Below are positions 1 through 10,634 of a stretch of 64,000 nucleotides of DNA, in pieces. The DNA comes from Isoetes taiwanensis (taxonomy: Eukaryota; Streptophyta; Lycopodiopsida; Isoetales; Isoetaceae). The notes beneath the pieces were generated by a model. That model was not told the origin of the DNA and did no database searches. It was given only the letters and a program-made list of their open reading frames with translations. Location: contig JAJEKV010000028.1 in assembly GCA_021234155.1 (NCBI GenBank), forward strand, positions 248,001-312,000, given 5' to 3'. The translations under genes were made by a program, and so were the position numbers. Numbering within the stretch: the first letter of the stretch is position 1; each line of letters starts with the position of its first letter.

Positions 1-733
1 GCCCAAGTTTCGGTGAAGCAGAGTATATCTTGGTGTCTCCAGATTTCCATAGTTGCATTTATCTTGGCCTGGGTTAGTCCATGTGTATTCCATAGACTGA
101 CTCTCAAGGCCCTTACTTCCTGTTTGTGTCTTCTGTTTGTGACAATAGCCTTTCCATTCTGATCAAGGTAAACAACTAAACCCTTGTCTCGAGCTTCCTT
201 CACTCTAGCCCATTCCTGTTTGCGTACTTCTAGCTGGCCTGGAGTTAAATCCCGGTCCAGCCATATCCTTTCTCCTTTTAGAGCACTTCTGTTGAGGAGC
301 ACCCGGTCCCTGGCTTCTTTTGTGTGAAATTTCACTAGTATTGGGCGGGCATATGAACCCGGTTTTCCCAATCTACGTGAAGAAACATGTAATGGATCAT
401 GAAGGTGCATTGTGTCTGAAAAGAATCTTCTTACCGTGTTTGTCAGGTCTTCTCCTTCAATCTCTGGTAATCCGGATATCTTCAGATTTTTGGTACGAAT
501 TTCTTGGTCCATTTGTTTAGATGATACCTCAGCTTGGTGAATTCTCATTTGTTCTTTGGTGGTTTCAGCCATCAAAGAAGCTAACTTGTGTTCTAGCTCT
601 GTAATCTGTGCCCTAAGATCAGTAGACGGTTTTCGCAATGTGGAAGTCAATTCTACAGTTTGGTCTTTGTTAGAGATGTGTGAGGTTCTGCCAAAGCTGT
701 TTCCTCGTACTGAATAAAAGGTCCTATCCTGGC
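1..733 (-). mobile_element. L1-type LINE, ORF1 C-terminal domain running into start of endonuclease domain (partial)
   Basis: Read on the minus strand, a frame is open from about position 740 to the window edge. It encodes a coiled-coil-like stretch, then a nucleic-acid-binding domain of the L1 ORF1 (transposase_22/RRM-like) type with motifs such as ISGLPEIEGEDL, ARPILVKFHTKEARDRVL and GERIWLDRDLTPGQ. It then continues without a stop into the beginning of an apurinic-like endonuclease (LRVSLWNTHGLTQAKIN, then DILCFTETWA, with the acidic residue of the FTET motif). In the family these proteins bind the element RNA and nick the target DNA. The element is cut by the window edge, so reverse transcriptase is not visible. 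The 5' boundary is unclear; it abuts the MKP1-like fragment near 724. The frame looks young because about 240 codons are open. Confidence 0.8.
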
Positions 734-792
734 CATTTCATGCCTACGTACTCCCAACATATAAATGGATCAGGTCCAATGGATGGAAGAAC

Positions 793-1159
793 CAGTGTTG
801 CAAAAATACGCGTATTTTTTGAAAAGGATCCATCCCGTACCGTACTTGTACGTACGTACGTATTTTTTAAAAATACTCCTGACGTTTTTTAAAAAAAATA
901 CTACTTGTTTTTCACAAAACAGTAAACTTGCACTTACCAGGAATTGAACCTGGGCCTCCTAGATAGCAAACTAACATGCTAACCAACTTCCCCTACATCA
1001 ATTTTATGTTTTATTTCACTGTTTTATTCTATTTAAACACTGTTTTTTGATTTTTAAAAAATACTCCAAACGTACGTAAGGTACGTATGGCTGAAAAAAC
1101 GTATTTTTTAAAAAATACGTACAGTACGTACGGTACGGTACGCGTACGGGACAACACTG
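793..1159. mobile_element. hAT-type MITE with 8-bp target-site duplication
   Basis: The element starts CAGTGTTG and ends CAACACTG, which are inverted repeats. It is flanked on both sides by the identical octamer GGAAGAAC (785-792 and 1160-1167). An 8-bp duplication and CAGTGTTG-like ends fit the hAT superfamily. At 367 bp with no coding capacity it is non-autonomous. Both subterminal regions are rich in ACGTACGT and AAAAATACG motifs in inverted orientation. The middle carries a tRNA-related segment. Confidence 0.85.
931..1003 (-). other. tRNA-related segment (SINE head or captured tRNA relic)
   Basis: On the minus strand there is a T-arm-like hairpin, CCAGG-TTCAATT-CCTGG, containing the B-box GGTTCAATTCC. 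About 45 nt upstream of it is an A-box/D-arm-like stretch, AAGTTGGTTAGCA. A matching acceptor stem cannot be formed with the flanking bases, so it is probably not a functional tRNA. It lies entirely within the hAT-type MITE. Confidence 0.5.
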
Positions 1160-1604
1160 GGAAGAACTGAACTATCAGAGCAAACATTGTTATATGCTTC
1201 ATAGTCTTTATCATATTCTGAAACAAGCCTCAGCCCTGATCTGCACCCCTTTAGAGTTCCAGGAGAATAATTTTGTTTTAAAAGGGCAGCAAGAAACAGA
1301 GGAGGCTCCCTGCATTCAGTCACACTCACAATTGGGGCTTGGGCATTCTCATAACGGACCAATTGAAAGGCTACACGATCAACAGCTGCCAGCATATTCT
1401 TATCACAATTCCTCCCACGCCAAACAAACAATCTATTTACAAGCCGCACAATGTCAACCCCTCGTGAATCTAAAGCATCAAAATTGCTAGAAATTGTGGC
1501 TTTTGGCACAAGCAGGGTTGCATCATATGCTGATTGAGGTGATAGTTGATAGACACAGGGCATCTGCTTGATAGATTGTCTAAGAAACCTGTTCTACCAT
1601 TGCA

Positions 1605-2613
1605 TCACAGGCAATAGGATTTTCTGTTCGGATTCGGAGGCAAATACACCTTCTGCCCTCTTACAAATGTAGATATAACACGACCAAAAAGAGCATTTCC
1701 GCGTGACCTGTAATATGAATTTTAAGTTGTAAGTTGCGTGACCTGTAAGTTACCAATTAGCATACAGGAAGAAGTAATGTCATGATATTCCAAATAACAT
1801 ATAGTCTAAGAGAAGAATACAATGGAAGGTTATGCATGATAGCTCATAAAATTGCAACTAAATTTCATAACAAGAAATACGTTTCAATGTTGACAAATAT
1901 GCAAGTTGGACGAATAACCAATGGTTAACTGAGTCAGATTGCATCTTACTAACCATACATCAAATGATTTCTTTTTGTTAAACTGTACTAAACTGCAAGG
2001 AGAATAAAATGTCTTGCTACTAATCTTATGCTTATGAAAAATGCTGAAATTCTCATCAACAATAAATGATGATTCTGGGTCCCAAACATTCTCAGGCTCA
2101 ATTGATCTCTACAAAAATTACCAAGCAAAAAAAAGACCTTTAGTGCTTAAAAAGTTTCTTGTCTCTTGTTATTTCTACCACAAAGAAACAAGGAAAAACA
2201 TTACTTTTTTTTGAAGGTTAGCCAATAAAGCAGAATTTACTGTCCACCATGTGGAGATCTGCTCCAATGATATGCCACGTTCCTTTGCCATTGTCCATGT
2301 CGCATGAAGGCTTAGCTGATTCAGAAAAACAATATGTTGGTCCAATTGTAGTTGATCATATGGGGATCACTTTTACATCTATTTGCAGAAAACTATATAT
2401 CTGTTATAATAACAGATACGAGAACCCATAGAAACTTTTCAACACTGCTGATCTAAATCAGTTATTATAACACAAAATTCATTGAACTGCCAGAAGTAGT
2501 ACTTGAAGGGATGAAATTCCACCCCATGCGTTCAAGAAGTCTCCTTCGTCTAATAATTTCAATGTTGGAGGTGCTGGAGAATGGTCAGACCTCAGCATGC
2601 TAATGGCACCCTC
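1605..2613 (-). pseudogene. ALN: Allantoinase C-terminal exons (5'-truncated gene fragment)
   Basis: Four consecutive minus-strand exons with GT-AG borders match the C-terminal third of plant allantoinase, the ER amidohydrolase that opens allantoin to allantoate in ureide breakdown. Exon 2503-2613 carries [13 protein letters not shown] with the family's metal/catalytic Asp in SDHSP, then [15 protein letters not shown]. Exon 2205-2315 carries TMAKERGISLEQISTWW. Exon about 2021-2108 carries VWDPESSFIVDENFSIFHKHK. Exon 1605-1707 carries ALFGRVISTFVRGQKVY and ends in TGA. I found no exons for the N-terminal two thirds upstream. The conserved G-x-DAD stretch before VWDP is missing, and the phases of the last two exons do not join cleanly at the visible donor. 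I therefore call it a decayed fragment. Exon identity is strong; functional state is inferred. Confidence 0.75.
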
Positions 2614-5600
2614 CTGTAAAATACAATCGATGTGTGAATTGTAACTGCTTCATTCGTACAGAGCAGAGTAATAACAGAGTACAACTAAGAGAATGTAAGA
2701 GAGTTTAAGGCCCTAGAACAGCAAATTCGGAGCTCCAAATAAGGCAGTAAATGGGCCAGAGAGGTCAGGAGAGAAGACACAAGCAGAGAGAACTTATAAA
2801 GGTAAAGTAGTGAAACCTGGCAAAATACATAGCCAAGATAGAATACCAAAATAATTTGCCAACTATGTGTTCCCACTATCCACTTCAATCTCCCTCAAGT
2901 CAGCTATGACATCATTGTATTTTTGCAACAGAAACAACAAATTAGCTTCCTAGGAAGATGATGCTGAACTGGAGATCATCATGGTAAGCACTACTTTTTG
3001 AAGTGATTTGGAACAGTACAGAGAATCCACATGCTTCAGCAACATGGAGTATTGTGTTTAATTGACCAAGTGCAAGCTTATAATGATCCCTATCATTGTA
3101 TGGCTGGATACTCGAAGAAGATTAAGAAATTCGATACAGAAACAACTGCACCTTTAGTTCTTACCCGAAGTTGGCAATAAGGTAAATCAAGTGGAGCAAG
3201 TTATGGAGCATCATTTCAAGATGAAGAGAAACTGGAGTTATGATATTGTAGCTTTGCCCTTAGAACTATTTATACCGTTTTCGTAGTATGAAATTAAGGA
3301 AAGAGTAAACCGATTCATTACAGCATAAAAAAATCAAAGCAAGTCTTGCGACAGCTAAAGAGCTTGAACCTTTACAAGTTTTTGCTGTTACCTCATGGCT
3401 GCCGCAAATGCTCTCACCTCCATAACCTCAGATTCTTAAAGAGTTAAGCCCTGCAGCTTCTTTATCAGACCATAAAATTTTAGAAAAAGAAGAAGAAGCT
3501 TTGCCTTACCTTGCATGATCGCTCCAGTGGAAATAGTGATTTTGCAATCGAAATATTAAAGCAAACCAAGTGGCTCGTCCATGCATATTCTGTGTAAGAT
3601 CCACAGCCAAGTAAAAAATAGCGTGGCTCTGCAATCATTTTTCTACCTTCTTAATAGCAAAAACAAAATCCGAACTTAAAGAATGGTCCGAGACCTTCAG
3701 ACCTTGCAGCAGCTCTGAGAATGTCACAAACTCCAGCTCCATTTCTATGGATCAGAGCTGGATTTTCGAACTTGGGAGTTTGGATTTCTCTACGAAATAA
3801 TCTCTGCTTTGTCGAATGATCTTTGGTGATCGTCACAGAAAAAACGCACGGGAGGAAAACGCTCAAACATAATGAAAAATCAATAAAAAGCACCGATTAC
3901 ATACATTCCGATGCCCTTGGAGCTCCAGACTCCATTTGAAAGCTCCAGCTCCAAGGTGCAAGTGAAAGCTCCAGCATATACAATTTTGTCCTCTTATAAG
4001 TCTAAAATCATAAGAGTTACTGTGCAAATCGGCCATAACAGCTTCCAAAGCCAATTCTACCCCCGAAACTTGCAAAAACCTGAAAATGTCCAAGTAATTT
4101 TAAGCTCTATGAATGAGTTCTTCGTTCTAATATGCTAAAAATTTGATCTTCCAGGCTGCAAAGCTCTTGAAATTCCGATTCTGGCTGCTTTGGCTACTGC
4201 ATCATGCCGGTTAGGCGGTTCGAACAGCATCAATCGGCAACAGAGCTGACCGCCAGTGGCAACAGCCAGTTTGGAGCAGTCAAAAGCATATCCTAGGCAT
4301 ATGCCGGTATATACTTGGATATGCCACAAACCCACATAAACGAGGGTTTGCCCCCCTAGGGGCAACCCAAAAAATATGATAGCCGACATTTTACAAAATC
4401 AACAAGATCTTAGCAGTTTCATGCTACTACACATGAGCTAGGAGCACTCATGAATTTTGTACTTGCCACTCTTTCAACAACATACTGTTTCAAATATGTA
4501 ACTTTCCTGCTTAATTCTAAAGTTTTCACATGTTTTTATGAACTATTAGTCAACAATATATTTTCACATTTCAGACACTCCACAAATCCATATCACAAGA
4601 ACATGTTCGATGCAGATGAAGATGTTCATTGCCAATTCGATCAAAATCTCCAATAGAATGACATTGTTAGAAAAATTAGTCATTTGATGACATTGATATC
4701 GGGAACTTCATATTACAAATAACAGAAACTTCATATTACAAATAACAGAGGCAAAAAGAGCATTATAAGAAATGTTAACTAGATCCATTAAGTTTACCCA
4801 ATCCGTTTGGTATTGCGAAAGGGCCTCTCTCGCATGGTTTGGACTATGATTCCTATCATGTATGGTATGTCAAACCGTATGTTTTGCAGGGTTAGAGCAG
4901 CTTATTTTGATTTAGTGGTCATATTTCCTTTTTAGGTTCTTAGAATGTATTTTTTTTTTTGCAGTAAGGGGCCGTTTTCCTAGGGAATAGATAAGAGTGC
5001 ACGCCCCTTTCTTTTTTTAGAGCTCTGGTTCAATTCCTCCGTCTTTTCTTGCAGGGGATTCTGCGTGTTTTACTTGTTACAGGGCATCAAAACAGATAGC
5101 GGGCCTGGGAGCATCAAATCGATGCAACATCAGAGGCCAAGGAATAAATTTTGCAGCGGCCATTAGAGCAGAGCAAGGTAGCGGACTGTGCAGAGGAGTG
5201 TAGGGGTCCGGTGGTCTCGTTAGATGATCTGTCTCGTTCCTTCTCATCTGTCTTTCTATGTTATGTGAATGCAAAGCAGCCTGGATTTATATTGGCGGGA
5301 TCAAGATTAAATTTGGCAGCTTATATTTCTTCGGGTTTGACCTTATGTCGGATTAAAGATCTGCTTGCATTGCATCTATGGCGGATTAATCAGTCTTGAA
5401 TAGACCTCTGGAGGATTGATCCAAGCTTGGAATATATGGGTTGATGCATGCTTGCAAAACAAAGGATTAAACCCTGCCCGTTTCTTTGTGACCATCCAGC
5501 CCGCCCTGTTCATTCCGGATGAACCGGTCTCTCTCCCCCTTTTTTTTTATTTGCGCTTCAGTGGTTTTGCATTTTTTCCCTTTGTCTGGCACCATTGGTC

Positions 5601-6162
5601 TATTTTGCACCATTGAAAGTGGCAGCGAGGTTTTTGATCAAAAATTTAATGGCCTTTGATCTGGCATAAAGCACGGAATATCCGCCACATCAATGGTCAA
5701 AATTGAAACCATAAAGCATCCCATAAATACATAAATACATTATATACGTAAAGAAAAAGAGAGAGAGAGATAAAGAAAAATTGCTGTTGAAGAACAACGG
5801 AACAAACTGCCGTGATCTCCGACGTCGGCCTCAACCTTGCTTGGCAGAGGTAAATAAAACATCATTGCTCCTCTATTTTGTGTTATTTGTGAAAATGCCC
5901 TTATATTTTGAGATATTGTCAAAATGCCCCTTATATGGCTACGAAACTACTAGAGATAAGAAGAATGACCGGAATGAGTTTTGAGGAACGAATGGCTTTG
6001 GCATAGGGTGAGACCACTATGAGAAGATGACCCTGGAGTGATAAATTGGAGCTGATAATTTGGGCTTCTGATCAGATATGGAAACGATGAAGATCCGATT
6101 ATGGAGCTTGCAAAGTTTCCAGTTTTAAGCAGGGCTAGAAGCAAGAGGCCGAGAAAACTCAC
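2614..6162. other. Non-coding interval, no supported gene
   Basis: About 3.5 kb of AT-rich sequence. I looked for upstream allantoinase exons on the minus strand (CPHYL, KCAPPIRD and HVVHLS motifs) and saw none. Small open frames here have no recognisable motif. An isolated B-box-like GGTTCAATTCC occurs near 5028, without a convincing tRNA fold. Short AATGCCCTT-rich stretches near 5890-5930 resemble decayed ends of the Mutator-type MITEs found at 17.5 and 28.2 kb. Confidence 0.5.
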
Positions 6163-6405
6163 AAGATCTTGAGCCCACTGCAATTTTTCTTGCTGTGAAA
6201 TTCTTCCCTTCTTGTACAAATCACTAGCAAAATCCATTATAATAGTGCTTTGAACTTTCGATTGATTGCCGGATATATGAAACCTAGAAGCAACTCGCAT
6301 GCATGCCATGATTACCTTCGGAAAAACAATGAAGGAAAGCTCTGTGGGCCTGCCACAATTATCTTCAAAAAAAATGCTGGAGGAAGGCTCTGCAGCCCTG
6401 GGCAT
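6163..6405 (-). CDS. Unidentified exon-like ORF
   Basis: The minus strand has an open frame whose last 60 codons look like a conserved exon: a helix-friendly stretch containing MACMRVASRFHISGNQSK, followed by TIIMDFASDLYKKGRISQQ and EKLQWAQDL. It then meets a consensus splice donor (GTGAGT, minus strand, at 6157-6162). I do not recognise the family. No matching neighbouring exons were found, so it may be a single stranded exon or a captured fragment. The composition is clearly more protein-like than that of the surrounding ORFs. Confidence 0.3.
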
Positions 6406-7639
6406 ATTTTTGTCTAGTTCTGGATCACTCTGCTCTTATTTTAAAGCATAGACTGCAAATTCGCAGGGCAGAAAGGTCCGACATTGCATCAGTGGACATC
6501 AATATTAACCATTTTTTGTGAAAATCTCCAAATTTTGAGTTGCTACTGGTAGATTGTTTGTTAGATTCAGAGCCAGCGCTGCCGTGATCGTATACCTCAA
6601 AACAAAGGGGTAAGTATTTTTAAAATTTTCCCTTAGTTTTTTATGCTGTAGATGGATGTATTTTTCAAGTGGAATATTTTTAATCATCAGACTTCCGGAA
6701 CTCGTTCTCCTTTGTTTTGGCGGATTGCTGTTACTAGGTAAACAGGTACATCTTCGTTTCCAGAGAAGTAAACTTTGCAATCTTTGTAAACTTCGTTTCC
6801 AGATCTGCCGCTGAACTGTTCACCAGGTGAGTTAAGTCATGCCGCTCTTCCATTTCTCTTACTAATAAGGATAACTAAGCATAATCATACGAACTTTTCT
6901 TGGAAAATTTCAGAAAATAGACTGCCCATGCATTGTCTCTTGCTATTTCTGTTATAACAAAAGAACATAAGACAGAGCAGAGATTTAAGTTCTAACCTGA
7001 TGAAATCCCGGTTCTTCTATAACAAGAACACCTAATTCGGCCATACCCTGTTTGTACGATCTATCCTAATAGGCTACACATAATTGTATCAGAAATCTAA
7101 GGTCTGAATTAATATGGCACTTTGGTTCTGTTGTATATATGTATTTTCTTGAAGTTGCGATACTTCCATGTCTTTTATACTTTGGAAATTAGACAAGGGC
7201 CAACCTCAATTGGCCTTCTAAGACCAGCCTTGGCCAACCTCGGTTAACAGGTTGGCACAGTTGGAAGGTTGCCCCAATACTGGTACTAAGTTGTTTACTG
7301 TCCTTGTGATTCCCAAAAATGCACATTATTAACAGAAAAAAAAGTAAATAATTTCTGCACGAGGATTTATCTTGCTTTTAAATCCATGCAGAAAGACACT
7401 TGTCTAATGACCCTTGTGTTGGAAATAAGGAATTGCTGCACATTTATGATCTGCAAACCTGGTAAGCAGCGTCAATAAAACTGCATAGGCACCTTCTCTT
7501 CAGAATCAATACAAGAAATCTGTGTAGCTGTGCTAATTTATCTGAAACAGACATGATATCTTCAAGTTGGTGTCAGTTGGACTGGGGTCCATTTGGCCTC
7601 ATGGTGGATAGTACTGAAAGATGAAATATTGTCAATGAT

Positions 7640-7905
7640 ACTCCTGACAATGACATAGCTTTCAACAAGATTAAATGAATAGCTCTCTTTCCTTGTGCAG
7701 GAAGCCCGTAAGTTACAACGCTACAAGCTTTCAAGTTGCATTTAAATGTGACAACATTAGAGGATATATATATCTGTTCAAAACATTGCAGTGCTTCTTG
7801 AGCAGAACCATGCTCAATGTGCCCTGCAGGTCCATGACACAATATTTTGACTTGGAAACTTGTCAAATACATCCTGCGCCTCCTAAAATGAATGAGCTCT
7901 GCCAT
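7640..7905 (-). pseudogene. PPR (PLS-class) protein relic
   Basis: The minus strand encodes pieces of pentatricopeptide repeats. In one frame it reads EAQDVFDKFPSQNIVSWT. After a frame change it reads EHGSAQEALQCFEQ, then NVVTFKCNLKAC, followed by a GKRAIHLILLKA-like helix. These match the A and B helices of PLS-type PPR motifs, whose proteins bind organelle RNA for editing and processing. The frameshift and an in-frame stop just upstream (in the SF*EAQD stretch) show that it is decayed, and only about two repeats remain. PPR genes with VTF-x-C-x-LKAC signatures are abundant in seed-free plants. Confidence 0.7.
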
Positions 7906-9950
7906 TATTTTCTATCTGCCAACGTTTTAAGATTTGTTCCAGATTGTCAAAAAGTTTTTCCAGGTAATCTTCCTATGTGTACAAATGTAGTTCTCTATTT
8001 TATCTAGTCTATTCTTCGCAGTAGCTTTGATTGCATGTGCTCCCTTATCTTGCGGTTCTTGCATGCTTAGTCTCAGGTCTAGATATCGACTACTTTCATA
8101 AGTAGAGCATCAATTTGTTACTAATCTAAATGATAATAACAATGAGCTTGCCTTATAAAGATAGTGCAATCAGGGATTCTTGAGTTCTTTGAAGTGCAGA
8201 AGCATGGGTAAAACCCTGTGGATGTTACATTCACCTTACTATGAATTCACAAGTTAATGAGGGGCCTACATTGCAGTGCAAGGAATTTTCAATGGATTAC
8301 TTCTTCAAGCAATCCTGTGCATTCATTTCCATTCTGCAAATAATAGTAAGGTGTTCAGATCTGCAATTAATCTTCTTAACCTTTTTTATTCTTCTTTATG
8401 GCAATCTGTGGGTCATAAAGGATATCAAGTTTTTCAAATGCATTATTTACATACTGCCCAGATTCCTACCATGTATGCAGCTTTGAATTGCTCATTTTCA
8501 GTTTTTTTTTTTTTTTTTTTTCTTTCTCTCTCAATGTTATGTGGAGAGAGTTCAGACACACACAAGGATATGCATGCAATAACTTGCTAAGCTCGATGAT
8601 GTTTAGATCATTTTTTCCATAAAAGCAATGATTGACATGTATCCAAACAAAGACAGGAGTTGTTAATGCATAGTTGTTAATGCATACTTACACCTACCAT
8701 TGGATGTTTTCTAGAAAATGACATGAATAGTAGTTATAATATATTAATTTGATGTGGATCAAGTATTTCGATTTTGTCAAAATCATTTATGTTTTTGCAA
8801 ACCAGTGAATCTAGTCGGATATGCAATATGTTGGTCATTAATTTTGATACTTTGTCTTATTAGCTTCATGTTTTAGATCTGTATAAAGCTAATTATGTGA
8901 TTTATTAATATCACCTTGATTTATTCCTGTCAGAATAACTGTTATGCATGATGCTTGTACAATGGCAAGGCGTCTATTTACACTCTTAAATGTGTTTAGC
9001 AGGCTTGTTGAATTTGAGATACAAAGTTTGCTTGAATTATGCTTGTCCACATGCCTACCACATCGTGCCAAAATGACGGGGCATAATTGCCCTTAGATTT
9101 TATTTCTTTTTCGCAAATGAACAGATTTCATATTTTTGTATCCTATGGCCATGGAATCTAGAATCCCTTGAAATTTGCGTACACCACCATAGACCATGTC
9201 GACCATGGATCCATCTCTATTCTTTATGGTAATGGGTTTCCGAGGTGGTGCATATAGAGATATGTAGCTTCTCACCTAAGAAATGTCACGAAGATATATA
9301 CTTGGGGCTTCAGCCTGTATTGGAAAAAACTTTCTACGCATGTTTATCTAATTTTGCATATTGTTACTAGATTCTCAACGTCCCAATGGTTGGGGGTTGC
9401 TTCTCTGGTGGAATAGCCTTTTGTTCTGCATAGGCTTATGGCAACATATATCATCTGTTGGGTATAACTTTATTTCCAGGACTAGGAAATGTGTATTGGG
9501 ATTTCATATGTTTAGGTAGGATATAAGGCAGACATTAAGTTTAGCACGCATTCAACTTTTATGATGGCGGGATTTGTTTTGATTCAATAGCTGTCCTCTT
9601 TTTGCACAAAAGATTAGGTGCCGAATTCACATTTTTCAAAACATGATAAACTTGGTCCATGTCGTAAACCATTAGAATTCATCCTTGCTCCTTCGTGGAA
9701 TAAAATGCATCTTATATAATAAAAAGAACTTCATTTTTCGTACTTGGAGTAATTAATGATGCTCACAGAGGCCATAATTGCAATATAAAAGACCCATAAG
9801 GTATCTACTTCCATCTATCCAATTCTAACTAGTCCTTTGCATATGGTTGCTAACCTGTAAAGCACTAAGGCACACCCTCAAATATGACAATCTTGAACTA
9901 GTTGTGCTTATGATGGATCTATGCTCAACAAATGCCACCTGATTTTTACG
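7906..9950. other. Non-coding interval
   Basis: AT-rich sequence with a long T-run near 8502-8521 followed by a CT-rich tail and a short CA run. No supported gene on either strand. Confidence 0.5.
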
Positions 9951-9954
9951 CGTA

Positions 9955-10340
9955 ACATGAGAAACATAAGAATAAGTCATCTGCACTGTAGGATATATTC
10001 AAAAGCAACGTGTGCTGTAGGATCTTGGGCTAATGTTCCAGACCGCATTCGTGACCTCGCATAATACAACAGATGTAAGAACAAGCTATCTGCATCGTAG
10101 AATATATCTAAAAGCAACATGTACCGTAGGATCATGGACCAACGTTCAATATCACATTTATCCAAAAGCAGCATGTGCCACAGCCATCTCGGGCTAATGT
10201 TCGAGACTCCATTCGTGAGCTCGCGCAACAAGGCAAATATAAGAGCAAGCTATCTACACCGTTATCCAAAAGCAACATGTACCGTAGGAACTTGGACCAA
10301 TGTTCAACATCGCCTCGTGTAACATGACAAACATAAGAAC
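9955..10340. repeat. Degenerate tandem repeat with alternating subunits
   Basis: The motif CAAAAGCAACATGTACCGTAG recurs four times in variant form. Every second copy is followed by a TTGGGCTAATGTTC-type stretch and an ATTCGTGACCTCGC-type stretch. The others are followed by GGACCAAtGTTCAA. This gives an A-B-A-B arrangement of about two 190-200 bp composite units. It lies about 130 bp upstream of the duplicated DNAAF6 start exon. No coding capacity. Confidence 0.65.
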
Positions 10341-10467
10341 ATATATAGATCGTATATTATGCAGGTATTGTTAGAAGTTTAGATGACTTAGTAGTTGGTA
10401 CTTCTCCATGTTCTGCATTTATAGATATGAGTGGACTTCGATGGTAAAGGCATATCTATGTTTAAAT

Positions 10468-10634
10468 ATTTTTGTTGAGAATGCAGGTTTGTAAAAAATG
10501 TGGGAGTCAATTGATATTCTTGCACTTGAACAATTGTTCTCTAAAGGGAATTATTTTTGTTGGGAAAGCAGGTTTATAAAAAATGTGGGAGCCAAGTGAT
10601 ATTCTTGCTCTTGATCAATTGCTCTCTAAAGGGA
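10468..10634 (+). repeat. 85-bp tandem duplication of the DNAAF6 start exon
   Basis: Two adjacent copies (10468-10549 and 10553-10634, offset 85 bp) each contain an intron-end-like AG, a short A-rich leader, ATGTGGGAG and the first codons of the DNAAF6 frame. The first copy's ATG (10498) opens a 33-codon frame that ends in TGA at 10597-10599, overlapping the second ATG at 10583. The second copy leads into a normal splice donor and is taken as the true start exon. Confidence 0.75.

Larger units (their letters stand above)
724..1600 (-). pseudogene. MKP1-like (MAPK phosphatase) gelsolin-homology fragment, interrupted by a MITE
   Basis: The minus strand encodes VYQLSPQSAYDATLLVPK, then ALDSRGVDIVRLVNRLFVWRG, a Cys-containing helix region with AFQLVRYENAQAPIVSV, and a downstream EYDKDYEAY motif. 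This order matches the gelsolin-homology region that follows the phosphatase domain of plant MKP1, a dual-specificity MAP-kinase phosphatase. A MITE at 793-1159 splits the frame; across its target-site duplication the reading frame resumes (VLPSIGPDPFICW) and stops at 724-726. A possible splice acceptor lies just upstream of position 1600. No phosphatase catalytic domain is visible, so this is a fragment. It starts only about 40 bp beyond the allantoinase stop codon, which is not a normal gene arrangement. The identification rests on recognised motifs only. Confidence 0.55.

Noticed and set aside
931-1003. Functional tRNA gene
   Set aside because: T-arm and D-arm-like parts exist, but no acceptor stem pairs. 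It lies inside a MITE and is treated as a tRNA-derived relic.
5028-5038. B-box GGTTCAATTCC as a tRNA or SINE signal
   Set aside because: No convincing A-box or cloverleaf nearby, so it may be chance.
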